A DNA stretch of 64,000 nucleotides from Nansenia antarctica (Eukaryota > Chordata > Actinopteri > Argentiniformes > Microstomatidae). Under the pieces are notes generated by a model, which did no database searches, was not told where the DNA came from, and saw only the letters and a list, made by a program, of their open reading frames with translations. Position 1 is the first letter of the stretch. Each line of letters opens with the position of its first letter. Shown here in pieces: positions 22,389 through 33,539 of this stretch. The stretch is from assembly GCA_963989245.1 (NCBI GenBank), contig OZ022345.1, positions 44,632,470-44,696,469 of the forward strand. The letters run 5' to 3'. The position numbers were made by a program, and so were the translations under genes.

Positions 22389-23389
22389 AGACCTACGTGT
22401 TCCTCTGGAGGTCAAAGAGGCCAGACTTGAGAGACCCACCTACTCTAGGGTTAGGGTCTCAACTGCCTAACATGTCGGCCCTAAATCAGGTCTCGCGTCA
22501 AGTTTCAAGTTCATTTGTTACTTCACATTACACAAATGTAACAGAGTAAAATTCTTAGCCTCCGGTTCTGACATTGCATTGCAGCACAAGACATAGGCAT
22601 AATAAATCAAGCATAGTAGTAGTCAACAGAGGACTAGTGTCATATGCATGGATGAAGTCTGTTTCCACAACTAGAATCTCACCTGTTTCATCAGTGCAGA
22701 GAAACCTCATCTTTGGGTGCAGAGTTGTTGGAACTATCGTCAGAAGCTACGAGGAAACAAGACAAGGCCAGTTCAACTAACCAGGAATACAGAACTACAT
22801 TCTGACATGGAAACAGTCCCATGTTATACGTCAACAACATTTACATGTATTCATTCATGCTTTGTTTATCCAGGTCCCTTTTCAGATATGAATCTCTTTT
22901 TCAAGGGAGCCCTGGCCAAGACGCACCATAGGAGATTAACATTCACACACAGTATAAAACACAACAACAACAACCAAATATAGACAAATTAGATATTACA
23001 GTTTACATGGTGAACAGCCACACATGATTGTCATTCAGTTCAGTGTACATTTGTAAATGCAACATGAAGGTGTAGAATACTTACTGCTAGCTTGGGAGAA
23101 GCCTGAAACACAGAGTTGTACATGAAGATATTACTGACTCTTATAGTTTGGTTTAGTAGAATATTACAACTAACCAACATGTATGACACTTTACTAACTA
23201 ACCAACATGTATGACACTTTACTAACTAACCAATACGTATGACACTTTACTAACTAACCAACATGTATGACACTTTACTAACTAACCAACATGTATGAGA
23301 CGTTACTAACTACATACAGTATGTTACATCCTGTATTTCTAGTGTATTTGGTATTCCTGACAGGATCGAACCTGATAACATGCCTGTGT

Positions 23390-23515
23390 TCTCTTTAGAT
23401 TCCTTAGAGGCGCTACTTCTACAGCCCTGACTTCACATCACAACACTATTCCTGGTGAAACATCTACATCTACCAACTCCACTAGAACACATCAATACAG
23501 ACGACTTCATCACTG
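23390..23515 (-). repeat. Inverted partner of the repeat at 18985-19115
   Basis: Lies immediately downstream of the MHC class I transmembrane exon in the direction of transcription, where cytoplasmic-tail exons and the 3' untranslated region would be expected. I could not define a confident coding exon in it. Confidence 0.65.
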
Positions 23516-24130
23516 CTAACAAACTGACAACAACACCTCCATTGATGATATGATGAAGGGGAGGTGTTTCTCACCTTTCTTGCTCTTCCTCTTCATGATG
23601 AACACAGTGATGATGATGATGAGGAGGAGGAGTCCGACCACAGCTCCAATGATGAGGGGGGCAGGGGGGGCAGTGGTACCTGTAACCAACACAGAGCAGT
23701 CAGACTGGAACTTAGGGTCACAGTTTGGTTTCCTCTCAACCAAGCCACTTTCTCTGTCACTCAGTAAGAGTTCCTGAAGGGACTTTGTGAACTTTGAGTC
23801 ACTGAGAATGATCACGTTGTATCTTCTTACCTCTGTTGGTCTTTATCATGGAGCGCTCCAGTTTGATGACGATGTCGTCCTCCATCCCAGAGAGCTGAAC
23901 CACACAGTCATACTGGTTCTTCTCCCAAACCTCAGGCTTCACAAGGAGTCGAGTCCTCATCTGGAAGGTTCCGTCGAGGTTGGGGAGAACCTCTCCGTAC
24001 TCCACATCCTCATACACCTCCTGTCCATCTCTCCTCCAGAACATCACAACTTCTCTGGGGTAGAAACCTGTAGCGTGGCAGGTGACTGGAGAGGAGGGGG
24101 TCTTCTGGAGCAGAGACACTGAGGGAGGGA

Positions 24131-24429
24131 CTGGGGGGGAGGGGGGAGAGGGAGGGGGAGAGAGAGGGAGGGGGGGAGAGAGAGGGAGAGGGAAGAGAGA
24201 AGGAGGGGGAGAGAGAGGGGGGAAAAGACGAAGTTTGGGGGAGAGGGATGGGGAGAGAGAAGGAGAGAGAGAGAGGGAGGGAAAGAGAGGACGGGAGAGA
24301 GAGGGGGGGGGGGGGGAATAGTAGCAGTAAAAAATAAAAGAGCAGGAAATAGAAGGAATGTAATTGTTCCACTTCAAAGTAGTTGAATATGAACATGTTG
24401 TGTCAGGTGATGTGTCAGTGTGTGTGTAC
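24131..24429. repeat. GGGAGA-type purine tract in MHC class I intron
   Basis: Long purine-rich imperfect GGGAGAGAG repeat (about 24131-24320) between the alpha-2 and alpha-3 exons. On the coding strand it is a long pyrimidine tract just before the alpha-3 acceptor. Confidence 0.85.
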
Positions 24430-24696
24430 CTGTCCTCTTCCCGTACTGCACGAGCCTCTTCAGCCATTCAACGCACGCCTCGGTGATGGTGTGTTTCCTG
24501 TACTCATTACCAGCTAGCTCTCTGTCCCTCCTGTGTTTGTAGATGACGGCCTGTGACACTGGAGCGATCCATGTAGATGTCTGCAGGTCAAAGGACAGGA
24601 AGTCCTCTCCATCATAACCATACTGACTAAACCCCCCCGTGACTGCAGTCTCCTCATCCCAACTACAACCAGACATACTCTGATAAATATGTACAT

Positions 24697-24700
<4 letters not shown>

Positions 24701-24765
<65 letters not shown>
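24701..24765. repeat. (GA)n microsatellite at the alpha-2 acceptor
   Basis: About 32 GA dinucleotides immediately next to the alpha-2 exon. On the coding strand this CT repeat acts as the polypyrimidine tract of the acceptor. Confidence 0.95.
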
Positions 24766-24770
<5 letters not shown>

Positions 24771-25239
24771 CAGAGAAAGAGGGGAGAGAGTGAGATTTTA
24801 GTAAAAAAAAAAGAGTTCGTGATTACTTTATTTCCTTGTCATGTGTGGTCTGTTACTCTGAACTATTATGCATCCTGCTTCAGCCTCTGATCATCATATT
24901 TCTAAATTCATAAGCAGTTTAGTTTGGGTCGTAAAGGTCCAGAATGAAAGGTTCTGTGTCTGACAGTCCCTCAACATGGCGGAAGGTCCACTAGGTTGTT
25001 CTGGTCAGTTTAGTTCAACAGTGTTTTATCTCTCATGTAGGATCATGTTGATGCTTCTCAATGTGAGACGGATCATGTCAGAACTTTCCCAAATCCAAGA
25101 GAACAACACGGAAATATCAATTATGGTTGAAACCATTAAAAGGAATGTAACAGTGGTAAAGAAGGTATTGCTCTTACCTCCACTCTGGTTGAAACGCTGC
25201 TTTAGATCACCAATGTCTGCTTTGAAGGTGTACTGGTAG

Positions 25240-26128
25240 CTGGGTTTCCGTTAACCGGCAATTACCGGTCTTTGTCCGGTAAAATTTGGTGAAGTCCGAC
25301 AAATTGAAAAGTCGTCGGACATATTGTCCGGTGAAAATAATTCCCTTTGAATACAATTCGCTAAAGCTGGCTGGGTGCGTTCGTAAACACGCTCTGGAAA
25401 TCCGATCAGCACTCGCGGAACGCCTCTCGTCCAATCGAACGACTCGGTCGCTCTGTGACATCGAAGCCAGCGTGAGCTCCGGCGCTCTCAGAGCGTGTTT
25501 ACGAACGCACCCCTAGAAGTTTCCAGCCAGCTAGCTGAAGCTGCTACACACACCAGAGCCATGGCGACCGAACGGCAAGTTAAACAACATACTATAAAAG
25601 TGACATTGTTTTACTCATTACTCATACGTTTGTTGTCATTCGGCGGTGCTAATAGTCGCTTTCTTTTTTAATTTATTTAATTTATTTTATTTTAGCAGTT
25701 TCCCCGAAAGTTAAGTGTTTGTTTTTATATCACTATTTGCACTTCTGGTTAGATGCTAAACTGCATTTTGTTGTCTGGTACTTGTACTCGGCAATGACAA
25801 TAAAGTTGAATCTCACCTAATCTAATCTAATCTAATCTAAAATAATCTAAAATAATCCCATCACTATTACTCCCTATTTTCATCAGTGTTTCAATCCTTG
25901 AATCTGTGATGGAAATCAAGCAAAGCCACTTCAAGTCTCCCCACCACTGACAGCGCTGGGTGTGCCTTTCCTTACACTCTCGGTTATTCCCTGTGGATTT
26001 AAAAAACGGTGTTTTGGTTTCTATAATGTGGTCTATTCTCAGTGTTGACGAGCAGCTCAGGGGGCTTTGAGATGGCTAACAGCTAATTAAAGGAGTAATT
26101 CCACTCAAAAGGGTAGAAGTAAACTGAC

Positions 26129-26165
<37 letters not shown>

Positions 26166-26944
26166 GTCAGTGTGCTGGACTACCTATGACTTCCATGGTA
26201 CCTGGGAACGCGTTGTCGGAGAGAAATGCCCTCTGTACAAAGGACCTACTGACCAAAATCCCTGTTCCCCGTAGCCTACATGCTTGCACTGTTACTGTTC
26301 AATAAAATGATATACATCTAGACATTGTGGTATTTCTTTATATACGTATCCCAGACTGCCTATCAATTGTTTCTCAATAAACAGTTATGTTCTTCCCATT
26401 GTCATACTCCCGAGCTAAACGAAATGCCTTCCCAACCAGCGAGACTTATAGAAATGACGTTGTTTTATTGATTTAAAAAAAAAAAAGGGTAAAACTGTAA
26501 AGAGAAAATAGAAAACTCACATTAATCCCAAACAATTTAACAAACTTACAGTTTACGTAATGTGGAGTCCGTTCATTGATCGATGCTGTCTGTTCAGTTC
26601 CCAGTGAGGCGCCCGTTCAGCGCTGGACCCGTTCAGCGCTGGATTTGACGCATGGCATAGCGCGCATGCGTCAAATCATGTTATATTATTATATATTATA
26701 TAGCTCGCATCTAATCGTATCGGATGAGAAATAGACATTAAATGGCATATATAGGCCGCTACACAACAGTAATCACCGCGACAAACAGCTATATTAGATT
26801 TGGAGAAAAAAAATATATGATTTTGATTATTTTTTTTAATTATTATATTTTAATATGATGACCGGAATATATCACGTTTGTCCGGTAAATCGAATTCTTC
26901 CCGGACACGATGTCCGACGGCAAATTTTTCTAACGGAAACCCTG
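25240..26944. mobile_element. Non-autonomous hAT-type transposon (1705 bp) inside MHC class I alpha-1 exon
   Basis: The ends are CTGGGTTTCCGTTAA on the left and, as reverse complement on the right, CAGGGTTTCCGTTAG, an inverted repeat of about 14 bp. It is flanked by a perfect 8-bp target duplication ACTGGTAG (25232-25239 and 26945-26952), the hAT superfamily signature. No transposase frame is present. It contains a nested foldback element (25374-25511), a CTAAT repeat near 25810 and a GTCT repeat near 26130. Removing it with one 8-bp copy restores the alpha-1 frame. Confidence 0.93.
25374..25511. mobile_element. Nested foldback MITE (about 140 bp)
   Basis: Terminal inverted repeats of about 24 bp, beginning GGGTGCGTTCGTAAACACGC and mirrored at the right end. 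A relative lies at about 55230-55361 with GCGTTCGTAAATACGCTC at its left end. The element is too short to code for anything. Target duplications are not clear. Confidence 0.75.
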
Positions 26945-27157
26945 ACTGGTAGGCCATCAAAATTTGAGTCTCCGTCTCCCAGAGTTTTGGGTCATGTGCA
27001 GTTGCCTTGTCCATCCAGTCCTGTTTGGGCACGGCTCTCTTGGTGTTGCTGTCATAGTGAAGCACCTGAACACCATCCACCATCGCCACAACCACAAACT
27101 CTGGAAGGTTTGGAACACCAGAGGATGCAGTGAAGAAATAGTGAAAGGTGTGGGTCA

Positions 27158-29872
27158 CTAGAAGAAACATGGATGAAAGTATGCAGAGATATAATACCAT
27201 GTATATGTATGAACTCTTACAAAGGAGGTTTACCATCATTGGTTGAACCATCACTTTAAGTACCAATTTCTATGAGGAAATATCTGTCAATTAAAGTAAA
27301 GATAATAGGGACATGAGAACACTCTCAACATGAGAAATGCCTTATTAGAAATACCTGGCCGCACCACCAACCCCCTTCAACTCACCCTCCACCTCCAGGC
27401 ATACATTTGTTGACTGAGAGAACCAGGGGGCATACTGTTGCACTCAGTGACCTCAAGACATGTGACCCTTGGTACCCAGGGTGCCCGAGCAGACACCTGC
27501 ATAATGCCATCTCTAACATCAGTCTCCAACCCGCCCCAGCTGGATTCACCTATCACCAGTAGAACCTTCCATCACCAGTAGAACCTTCTGACCCTCCGCT
27601 GAGTACATGAAGACCCCTTCTTTTTAGCTCTGCGAATCTCTCTAGTCCGTTGGAAAATGCATACAATATGCTATGTTAAAGCTATGGACTGACATCTAAC
27701 AGACCTTGCCAGATAGCTGAAACTAAGTTATGGTAGGTGAAACGTCCTGTGAGTTATGTTGGTGTACATGGAGCTAGAACACGTCTGGAATGTAAGAGGT
27801 GCTTGATTTATATTATTTGTCATTGAAAACGACAATATCCTCCAGATTCCACATAACCAGTTAATTAAAACTACAGCAATCATTATTTCAGTGACTCAAC
27901 GATTCAAGATTGAATTGGACAACAACATGATTTTGCTAATCTATCACATGAATGACTGTCACATGTTTTGAATGATGCACAGGGACTATGTTCTTCACCA
28001 CCTCTCAACATTGTCAGATAGCTCCACAAAGCTATAACATGTTCTCCAGATTCACACACCCCAAATAGGAACCCATCAGCTCTCATTCACAGAGACAGAT
28101 GACTTTATAATGTTAGTTTGTCAGTACTCACTCTCCTGAGCATAGAGGCCTCAGTAATGACCACATCCATATTAATCAGGTGGTTTCAGACCTCCGTGAC
28201 CACAGGCACCTACCAGGTGAGTGGAAGCCCTGGAGTACCACAGGCCTGTCTGTCATCCAGGAAGGTGCTGTACTGCAGAGGGAAGGAGGACACGGGTATG
28301 TTAGAGTGTAGGACTGTTTCCATATCATTTTCTGTGCAGTCTTTTATTTTCTGATCATGCACATAAGAATTAGAAGTATGTCTAATAGTTGTCTGAAATT
28401 GCCTCTGATTGGATAATTTACCAGGTAATACTTATTCCTCACACATGTTTCCGTGTGGCCGCCAACACCAGGTGATTAAGTTCAGAGGCAAGGTGGATTC
28501 TGTTTGTAGGGAGCACGGTTGTTATGTTTGATAAGAGCACATGGTATATGTTTTGAACATAAATGGTCAATTGAGATCTTGAAAAGATGGACGCTTACTT
28601 CCTGGTCTACACCACTTCCTGTTCCTGTGTATGGATGGTTTTAAAGGTTGAAATAGATTAAGTATGGGTGGAGAACGCTACTGGAACTGAGAATGTTGAA
28701 ACTGGATTATGTAAAACAATGCCTTCTATGAATACATTATTGGAAATTGTCCTTTGTGTTTGAGCCTCTGCCTCAGGTTGCCTGCTCAACCCAGATCGAA
28801 CCTGTCACACTTTCTCCACCTCATGACACATGCCACCTCCCATGAGCCTCTAGCTGATTTGCCACCATCTGTCACTGTAACGCAAAGACCATAAATCACT
28901 GTTCATCCTCAAGTGATAATGAGCTACACTTCTCAGGCTACTTCCAAAAGTATCGTATGTCAACAGTTCATGACATTCATTTCTTCTCTCATAACACTCT
29001 ATACTCTAATATACAAGCAGTGGTGACCATCTAAAGAAGGTCCACATTACTTCCTACAATAGTTTCCTCTGGCATTAATGATTGATGGATTAATAAAACT
29101 TAATATCAAAGCTGCAGGCATTTAGGACCACTGTTTGCATTCAAATCACTTCTTGGCCCTTGGATGTTTTCAGGTGTATGTAAATCTTTGTGTTGATTTT
29201 TGAAGAAGTACTTCAGAGATACTTTCCATCTGTGCAGACAAGTAGTAGTTATCCTACACATGATTTTCAGGTTCCTATCCTTTGCCTCTTTAGCTTTAGG
29301 CGCCACCATGTGTCAGACTTTAGCAGTACATCGCTATCAAAGAAAGCAGAACATCATTGTCATCAAAGTGGCGGCATAGTAGTACCAGACTTAAAATTCA
29401 ACACTAGTTCAGTTAGAAAAATGCATGAGACAGAATTAATTATTTTTACACACAAATGTACATGTTGGAATATGGCATGTGTGCTGATGTTTTCCATCAG
29501 TGGTTGATAGACAGGACTTCCTGATTATTGCCCTCAACCCTTTTTCTGCCATGCATCAGACCACAGCTCCTAAAACAACTGTGTCTCTGGTGAATAGGCT
29601 AGATATTCAGATGTGGAGTGACAGCGTGAAGAGATGAACATTTTGATGTAAGATATCTGTGTATTGTTAAATCTGTAGAAATAAATAAACATATTCAGTG
29701 TTCTTCATGTTTTCCAAGTGGTCTTGTCTTGTCAGAGAAAGGGCTGCCAGTTCCCATGTCTCAGTGGTGCTCTTAGACCTGTCGGACACATGTACATAGT
29801 CCTGGTTGACTTTGCTTACAGCAAGCACACTAATTACTGACTTTTTAATGAAATCACAAAGTCTCACATTAT
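27158..29872. other. Gene-free stretch upstream of the MHC class I gene
   Basis: The leader exon and promoter of the class I gene should lie here, on the minus strand. I could not identify a signal-peptide exon in phase 1 before the alpha-1 acceptor at 27158. A short direct duplication (ATCACCAGTAGAACCTTC) is at 27554-27590. Otherwise I see no recognisable gene or repeat. Confidence 0.5.
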
Positions 29873-30900
29873 TTGTTTAGCATGCTTTTATTAAGGAGAC
29901 GAAATGAAAAGCTAAGGAAACAGGTTTGGTGTTTAAAAAGTAGTCTCACCATTGTGGAGAAGAAGGGTGAAACTCTGAGAAAGACTTTGAAGAGGTCAAA
30001 AAGACAGACAAAAGTCAGTGAAAAATTCAGGCTAAAAGGAGCAAAAAAGCTGGCATTGGAGAGGAAGAGGGCAGTTATCAAGTTCCTCTCCAGAGATGAA
30101 AACAGCTGCTTAGTGCCAGGAAGGGAAGACATGGTAACAAAAAATAAAACAAAACAACAGAGAGTTCTGATCAAGTCACTTACTGAGCTCCATGCTGAAT
30201 ATATTGTCGAGATAAAAGGGAACTTTGTGTTGTCATATAGACAGTTGGTGAGATACCGCCCATTTTATATCACTGAGCCCAAGTCCAATGATCGCAACAC
30301 ATGTGCATGCTTTGACCATGAGAATTTAAAACCTCTCATTGAAAAATTGTACCAGAAGGATCTGCTTAAAACAGCAAGTGTTTCGGAACTTATATCTGCA
30401 ATAGTATGCAACCCTAAAAACAAGGATTGCATGTACCGTCTGTGTCCACACTGTTGCTATAAAGACTTTTTTTGGGCTGACACAGATGAGAAAAGTACTT
30501 CTTGGCAACAGTGGAAGAAGGAAGCGACAACTGTGGAAGATAGTCGCAAACTGGATCAGTGCAGGAACTATTCAATAAAACATTGGATGCCCTAGCCAGC
30601 CACAAATTGAACTGGCTCCATCAAGTGGAGACTTGCCGCAATCTTAAGGAAACACTCACAGAGAATGAGATAGTCCTTCACATTGACTTCTCAGAGAATT
30701 ACAGCTGCAAGCTTGAAACGGAAGTCCAAGCTTTCCACTTCGGAGGCAGCAGGCAGCAGGCAGCAGGCAGCAGGCTACAATACATACAAGTGTAGCGTAC
30801 ACAGCAGAGGATAGCCAGGCTTATGCTACAATTTCAGAATGTTTTTATCTGGCCATCAACACCAGACATTACATTCTATTACAAAGGAGATATCCAAGCC
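29873..30900 (+). pseudogene. Transposase-like protein, frameshifted remnant
   Basis: The first frame (29873-30595) has a basic coiled start (EKLRKQVWCLKSSL), then a Cys/His-rich middle (CACFDHENLKPL, NPKNKDCMYRLCPHCCYKDFF) that recalls uncharacterised transposon-derived proteins common in fish. A one-base shift near 30560 moves to a second frame with LFNKTLDALASHKLNWL and VLHIDFSENYSCKLETEVQ, where HIDFSENY may hold the first catalytic Asp of an RNase H-like transposase. A 14-bp expansion of a 7-bp repeat (30747-30777) shifts the frame again into HTSVAYTAEDSQAYATI. Frames stop soon after. The transposon superfamily is not assigned. Confidence 0.6.
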
Positions 30901-31037
30901 ACAATTAGTGAGCCAGAGCCCCTCAATACCCGCTCCGCCAAACTGTGCTGCAAAGACTGGGACACTTTCATGTCCCACTGAGAACACAAGCTAACATTGG
31001 CAATGATTAAAATGAGTGATTGACAGGTGTAACTCAC

Positions 31038-31899
31038 CAGTAGAGAGTATGAGACCCTGTTGGTGGTGGGGGTAGCGTCAGCATCCACTGCTGTCACTCT
31101 GAGCACCTGAGTACCCTCAGCCAGTGACTGGGGAGGGAACAGATGAACTCTGGTTATTGGTTGGTTAAGGTCTTAGTTAGTTAGTTAGTTAGTGAACAGA
31201 TGAACACTGGTTATTGGTTGGTTAAGGTCTTAGTTAGTTAGTTAGTGAACAGATGAACACTGGTTATTGGTTGGTTAAGGTCTTAGTTAGTTAGTTAGTT
31301 AGTCCTCTCTTGTATTGCAAGGTACTGTAGAGGGTGGGGTACATTCATGTTAGTATCTATACAGTAACATCAAAGAACATATAAACCAAGAAACCCAACT
31401 CTCAGTTACGTACTTCCTGAAATGAGACGAAACCCCCAAAACGACCAGACTTCAAATGACTTTGCTAGTCATGTTAAACCTGACCTGCCTTACCTCAGAT
31501 ATTATTTTGTTGTACAACTTTTGTTCAAATATCGGAGCGTTGTCGTTTAGGTCGTTGATCGTGAGGATGCGAAGATTGTATGCCTGAGGACAAGATCATA
31601 ATGGATGTTTTGGCAACAGAGATGGAACACAATACTCCATTCCATTACTATAACATTTAATTATATTAAGGAATAATATTACAATTAGTAAACAAATATA
31701 ATATAACTCATGATAGCACTGGTAACTGTTTACTTACATTGTTTCTCACACACACCACAGAATAATGGAGGATGCCATCAGTCTACAGGAGAGGAAACAG
31801 AAGCAGATTAAAAAGCGTTGAAACCAAGGATATCAGAAATGTTCACGTTGGAACAAAAAAGGTCAAACTGAAAAAGGTCATTACTTCATAATGAACTGT

Positions 31900-31982
<83 letters not shown>

Positions 31983-33146
31983 AGCAGTGTGCTAGTGCAA
32001 CCTGGTCTCACACGGCAGACGTCAGAATTCGACGTTTATGGACAAACGTCGAATTCTGACGTGAGATTGCATCCAAACGTCGAATTCCGAAGTGACATTG
32101 GGGTAGCTCGTTCTCTGTTATGTGCGCCTGTCTGGGCTTCTCTCGGGATTATTCCATTTTGAATTGCACTTGCATTAATTAGTTAGGCCACATTTAGGGT
32201 TAGGGTTAGGGTTAGGGTTAAGGTTAGGGTTAGGGTTAGGCTTAGGGTTAGGGTTAGGCTAGTGAGGACTGACACACGATGCAGATCAGCCATGAAGCAG
32301 CTCACCCCTTTGAGCTCGTCTGCGTCCAGCGGCTTCTTGGTTCTGACGGTCACGCTGGTTCCCTCGATGCTCAGCTGTAGAAACTGGAGGTGATCAGGGT
32401 AATGGGGACTAGCCAGCGTCACAGCTTCACCTGCTGGGTTACTGAGGATCTCCACCTCTCCTGTTGTGGTAGAAAAGGATGGAAAGATGGGCTAAAGATT
32501 ACGATAGATACTGTATGAATGATTGGAGGATATGTATGGAGGACACTTTATGGCCTGTGTACCTGTATGCACCTGTGTACCTGTATGCACCTGTGTACCT
32601 GTATTATACACCTGTGTACCTGTGTACCTGTGTACCTGTGTACCTGTATGCACCTGTGTACCTGTATGCACCTGTGTACCTGTATGCACCTGTGTACCTG
32701 TGTACCTGTATGCACCTGTGTACCTGTATGCACCTGTGTACCTGTGTACCTGTATGCACCTGTGTACCTGTGTACCTGTGTACCTGTGTACCTGTATACC
32801 TGTGTACCTGTATGCACCTGTGTACCTGTGTACCTGTGTACCTGTATACCTGTGTACCTGTGTACCTGTGTACCTGTATACCTGTGTACCTGTATGCACC
32901 TGTGTACCTGTATACACCTGTGTACCTGTGTACCTGTGTACCTGTATGACACTTTATGGCCTGTGTACCTGTATTATACACCTGTGTACCTGTATGTGCC
33001 TGTGAAAGCCCACTGGTTATACAGTACACAGGCCTAACACATGTAGATAGATGTTCAGGGTGTTGTTGTGTTTCTACCTGAATATCCCTCATCCACACTT
33101 CCAACGTCACGATTTGACCCCACCAGACAGTTAACTGATGAGGTAC
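31038..33146 (-). CDS. Cadherin-related protein, CDHR5-like, N-terminal exons (partial)
   Basis: Five minus-strand exons with matching phases: 33146-33078, 32460-32306, 31782-31738, 31583-31494 and 31127-31038. They read SSVNCLVGSNRDVGSVDEG, then VTLASPHYPDHLQFLQLS, TDGILHYSVVCVRNN, NLRILTINDLNDNAPIF (the calcium-binding DxNDNAPxF signature closing a first cadherin repeat) and GTQVLRVTAVDADATPTTN, the start of a second repeat. The disulphide-type cysteines and the first-repeat pattern resemble the N-terminus of CDHR5, a brush-border protocadherin, but that is judgement from memory of the family. No signal-peptide exon is seen upstream and none of the later exons downstream, where the transposase remnant and MHC gene lie, so this may be a gene fragment. 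Confidence 0.6.
31907..31980. repeat. (GT)n microsatellite
   Basis: About 37 uninterrupted GT units in an intron of the cadherin-like gene. Confidence 0.97.
32019..32062. repeat. Perfect 19-bp hairpin with EcoRI-like core
   Basis: ACGTCAGAATTCGACGTTT, then ATGGAC, then its exact reverse complement. A third partial copy of the arm (AACGTCGAATTCCGAAGTG) follows at about 32076. It probably belongs to a small foldback repeat. Confidence 0.9.
32194..32258. repeat. Interstitial telomere-like (TTAGGG)n tract
   Basis: About ten TTAGGG units with few variants, inside an intron of the cadherin-like gene. They may mark an old break-repair or insertion event. Confidence 0.95.
32559..32998. repeat. ACCTGTGT/ACCTGTATGC minisatellite
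   Basis: Some fifty short units alternating ACCTGTGT, ACCTGTATGC and ACCTGTATAC. All six frames are open or nearly so, giving apparent proteins of repeated Tyr-Thr-Gly or Cys-Val-Pro that are not genes. It lies in the intron between the first two cadherin-like exons. Confidence 0.95.
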
Positions 33147-33353
33147 CTGGGAAACAGAACAAACAATTAAAAGAAAATCACCTCTTTATCTCCATAAGAT
33201 CCATAATTGTGTTTGCAACATTGAAAAAACACGGTGCTGTTCATGAACAACGACTGTCGCATGACACAAATACAGGCGGCCATTTTGAATGTCAATTCAT
33301 GTGTTTCTAGTCATATTTGTACACTTTTGTCATTTGGTGAATGGTGAACAGGG

Positions 33354-33460
33354 TTGCCAGATGGGGCGGGTTACCACCGAATAGGCTACTTTTGATCACA
33401 CTGGGACGGTAAAAAAGCATTTGGGCGGGTTGGGCTGGATAAATAGCATTTAGGAGGTAT
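33354..33460 (-). mobile_element. Small GTTGCCAGA element, relict copy
   Basis: The plus strand reads GGGTTGCCAGATGGGGC and GGCTACTTTTGATCACACTGG, the reverse complement of the sequence at 1-31 and 58240-58312. It looks like a roughly 110-bp MITE whose ends are GTTGCCAGA-type inverted repeats. Confidence 0.6.
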
Positions 33461-33539
33461 CAAAATGTCAGTGGCTGAAAGTTACAAAATGCGTGAAGTT
33501 AAAACACACACCCTAGTAGCTACATACAATGTGCAGGTT

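Larger units (their letters stand above)
18360..23574. other. Gene-free repeat-rich region between tdrd5 and the MHC class I gene
   Basis: Carries two SINE copies, a (GT)n tract at 19161-19193, a 36-bp tandem repeat built on ACCCACTAGAATAACCC (about 19540-19640), a TTA/ATT-rich tract (21140-21310), two stretches containing GAGCCCTGGCCAAGA (near 21365 and 22907), a 45-bp tandem repeat with GGTGGTGTTCCCAGG (22194-22350) and a 28-bp repeat with AACCAACATGTATGACAC (23165-23310). One half of an inverted pair lies at 18985-19115. Short reading frames show no domain. Confidence 0.65.
23575..27157 (-). pseudogene. MHC class I alpha chain, alpha-1 exon split by a hAT element
   Basis: Membrane glycoprotein of antigen presentation. 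Minus-strand exons are alpha-1 at 27157-26945 plus 25239-25178 (interrupted), alpha-2 at 24696-24430, alpha-3 at 24130-23831 and transmembrane at 23679-23575; all junctions are phase 1. Alpha-1 has HYFFTASSGVPNLPEFVVV and ends DLKQRFNQSGG. Alpha-2 has CSWDEE, GYDGEDFLSFDL and TWIAP. Alpha-3 is an Ig C1 domain with SSPVTCHATGFYPREV. The transmembrane exon has about 20 hydrophobic residues, then KRKSKK. By hand alignment with classical molecules, several residues that clamp peptide ends are changed, suggesting a non-classical gene. No leader or cytoplasmic-tail exon was found. The 1705-bp insertion with an 8-bp duplication should abolish the product. Confidence 0.88.

Noticed and set aside
24010..24396. 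Pro/Ser/Leu-rich frame upstream of the class I alpha-3 exon
   Set aside because: It is read-through of the intronic pyrimidine tract into the exon; the acceptor at 24131 gives the correct class I start of the domain.
28118..28354. Possible leader exon for the class I gene
   Set aside because: The frame is on the plus strand and the minus strand here has no hydrophobic signal peptide followed by a phase-1 donor.
32479..33037. Long Tyr/Thr/Gly and Cys/Val/Pro repeat proteins on both strands
   Set aside because: They are translations of the ACCTGTGT/ACCTGTATGC minisatellite. All frames are open because the unit lacks stops, and there is no start context or domain.
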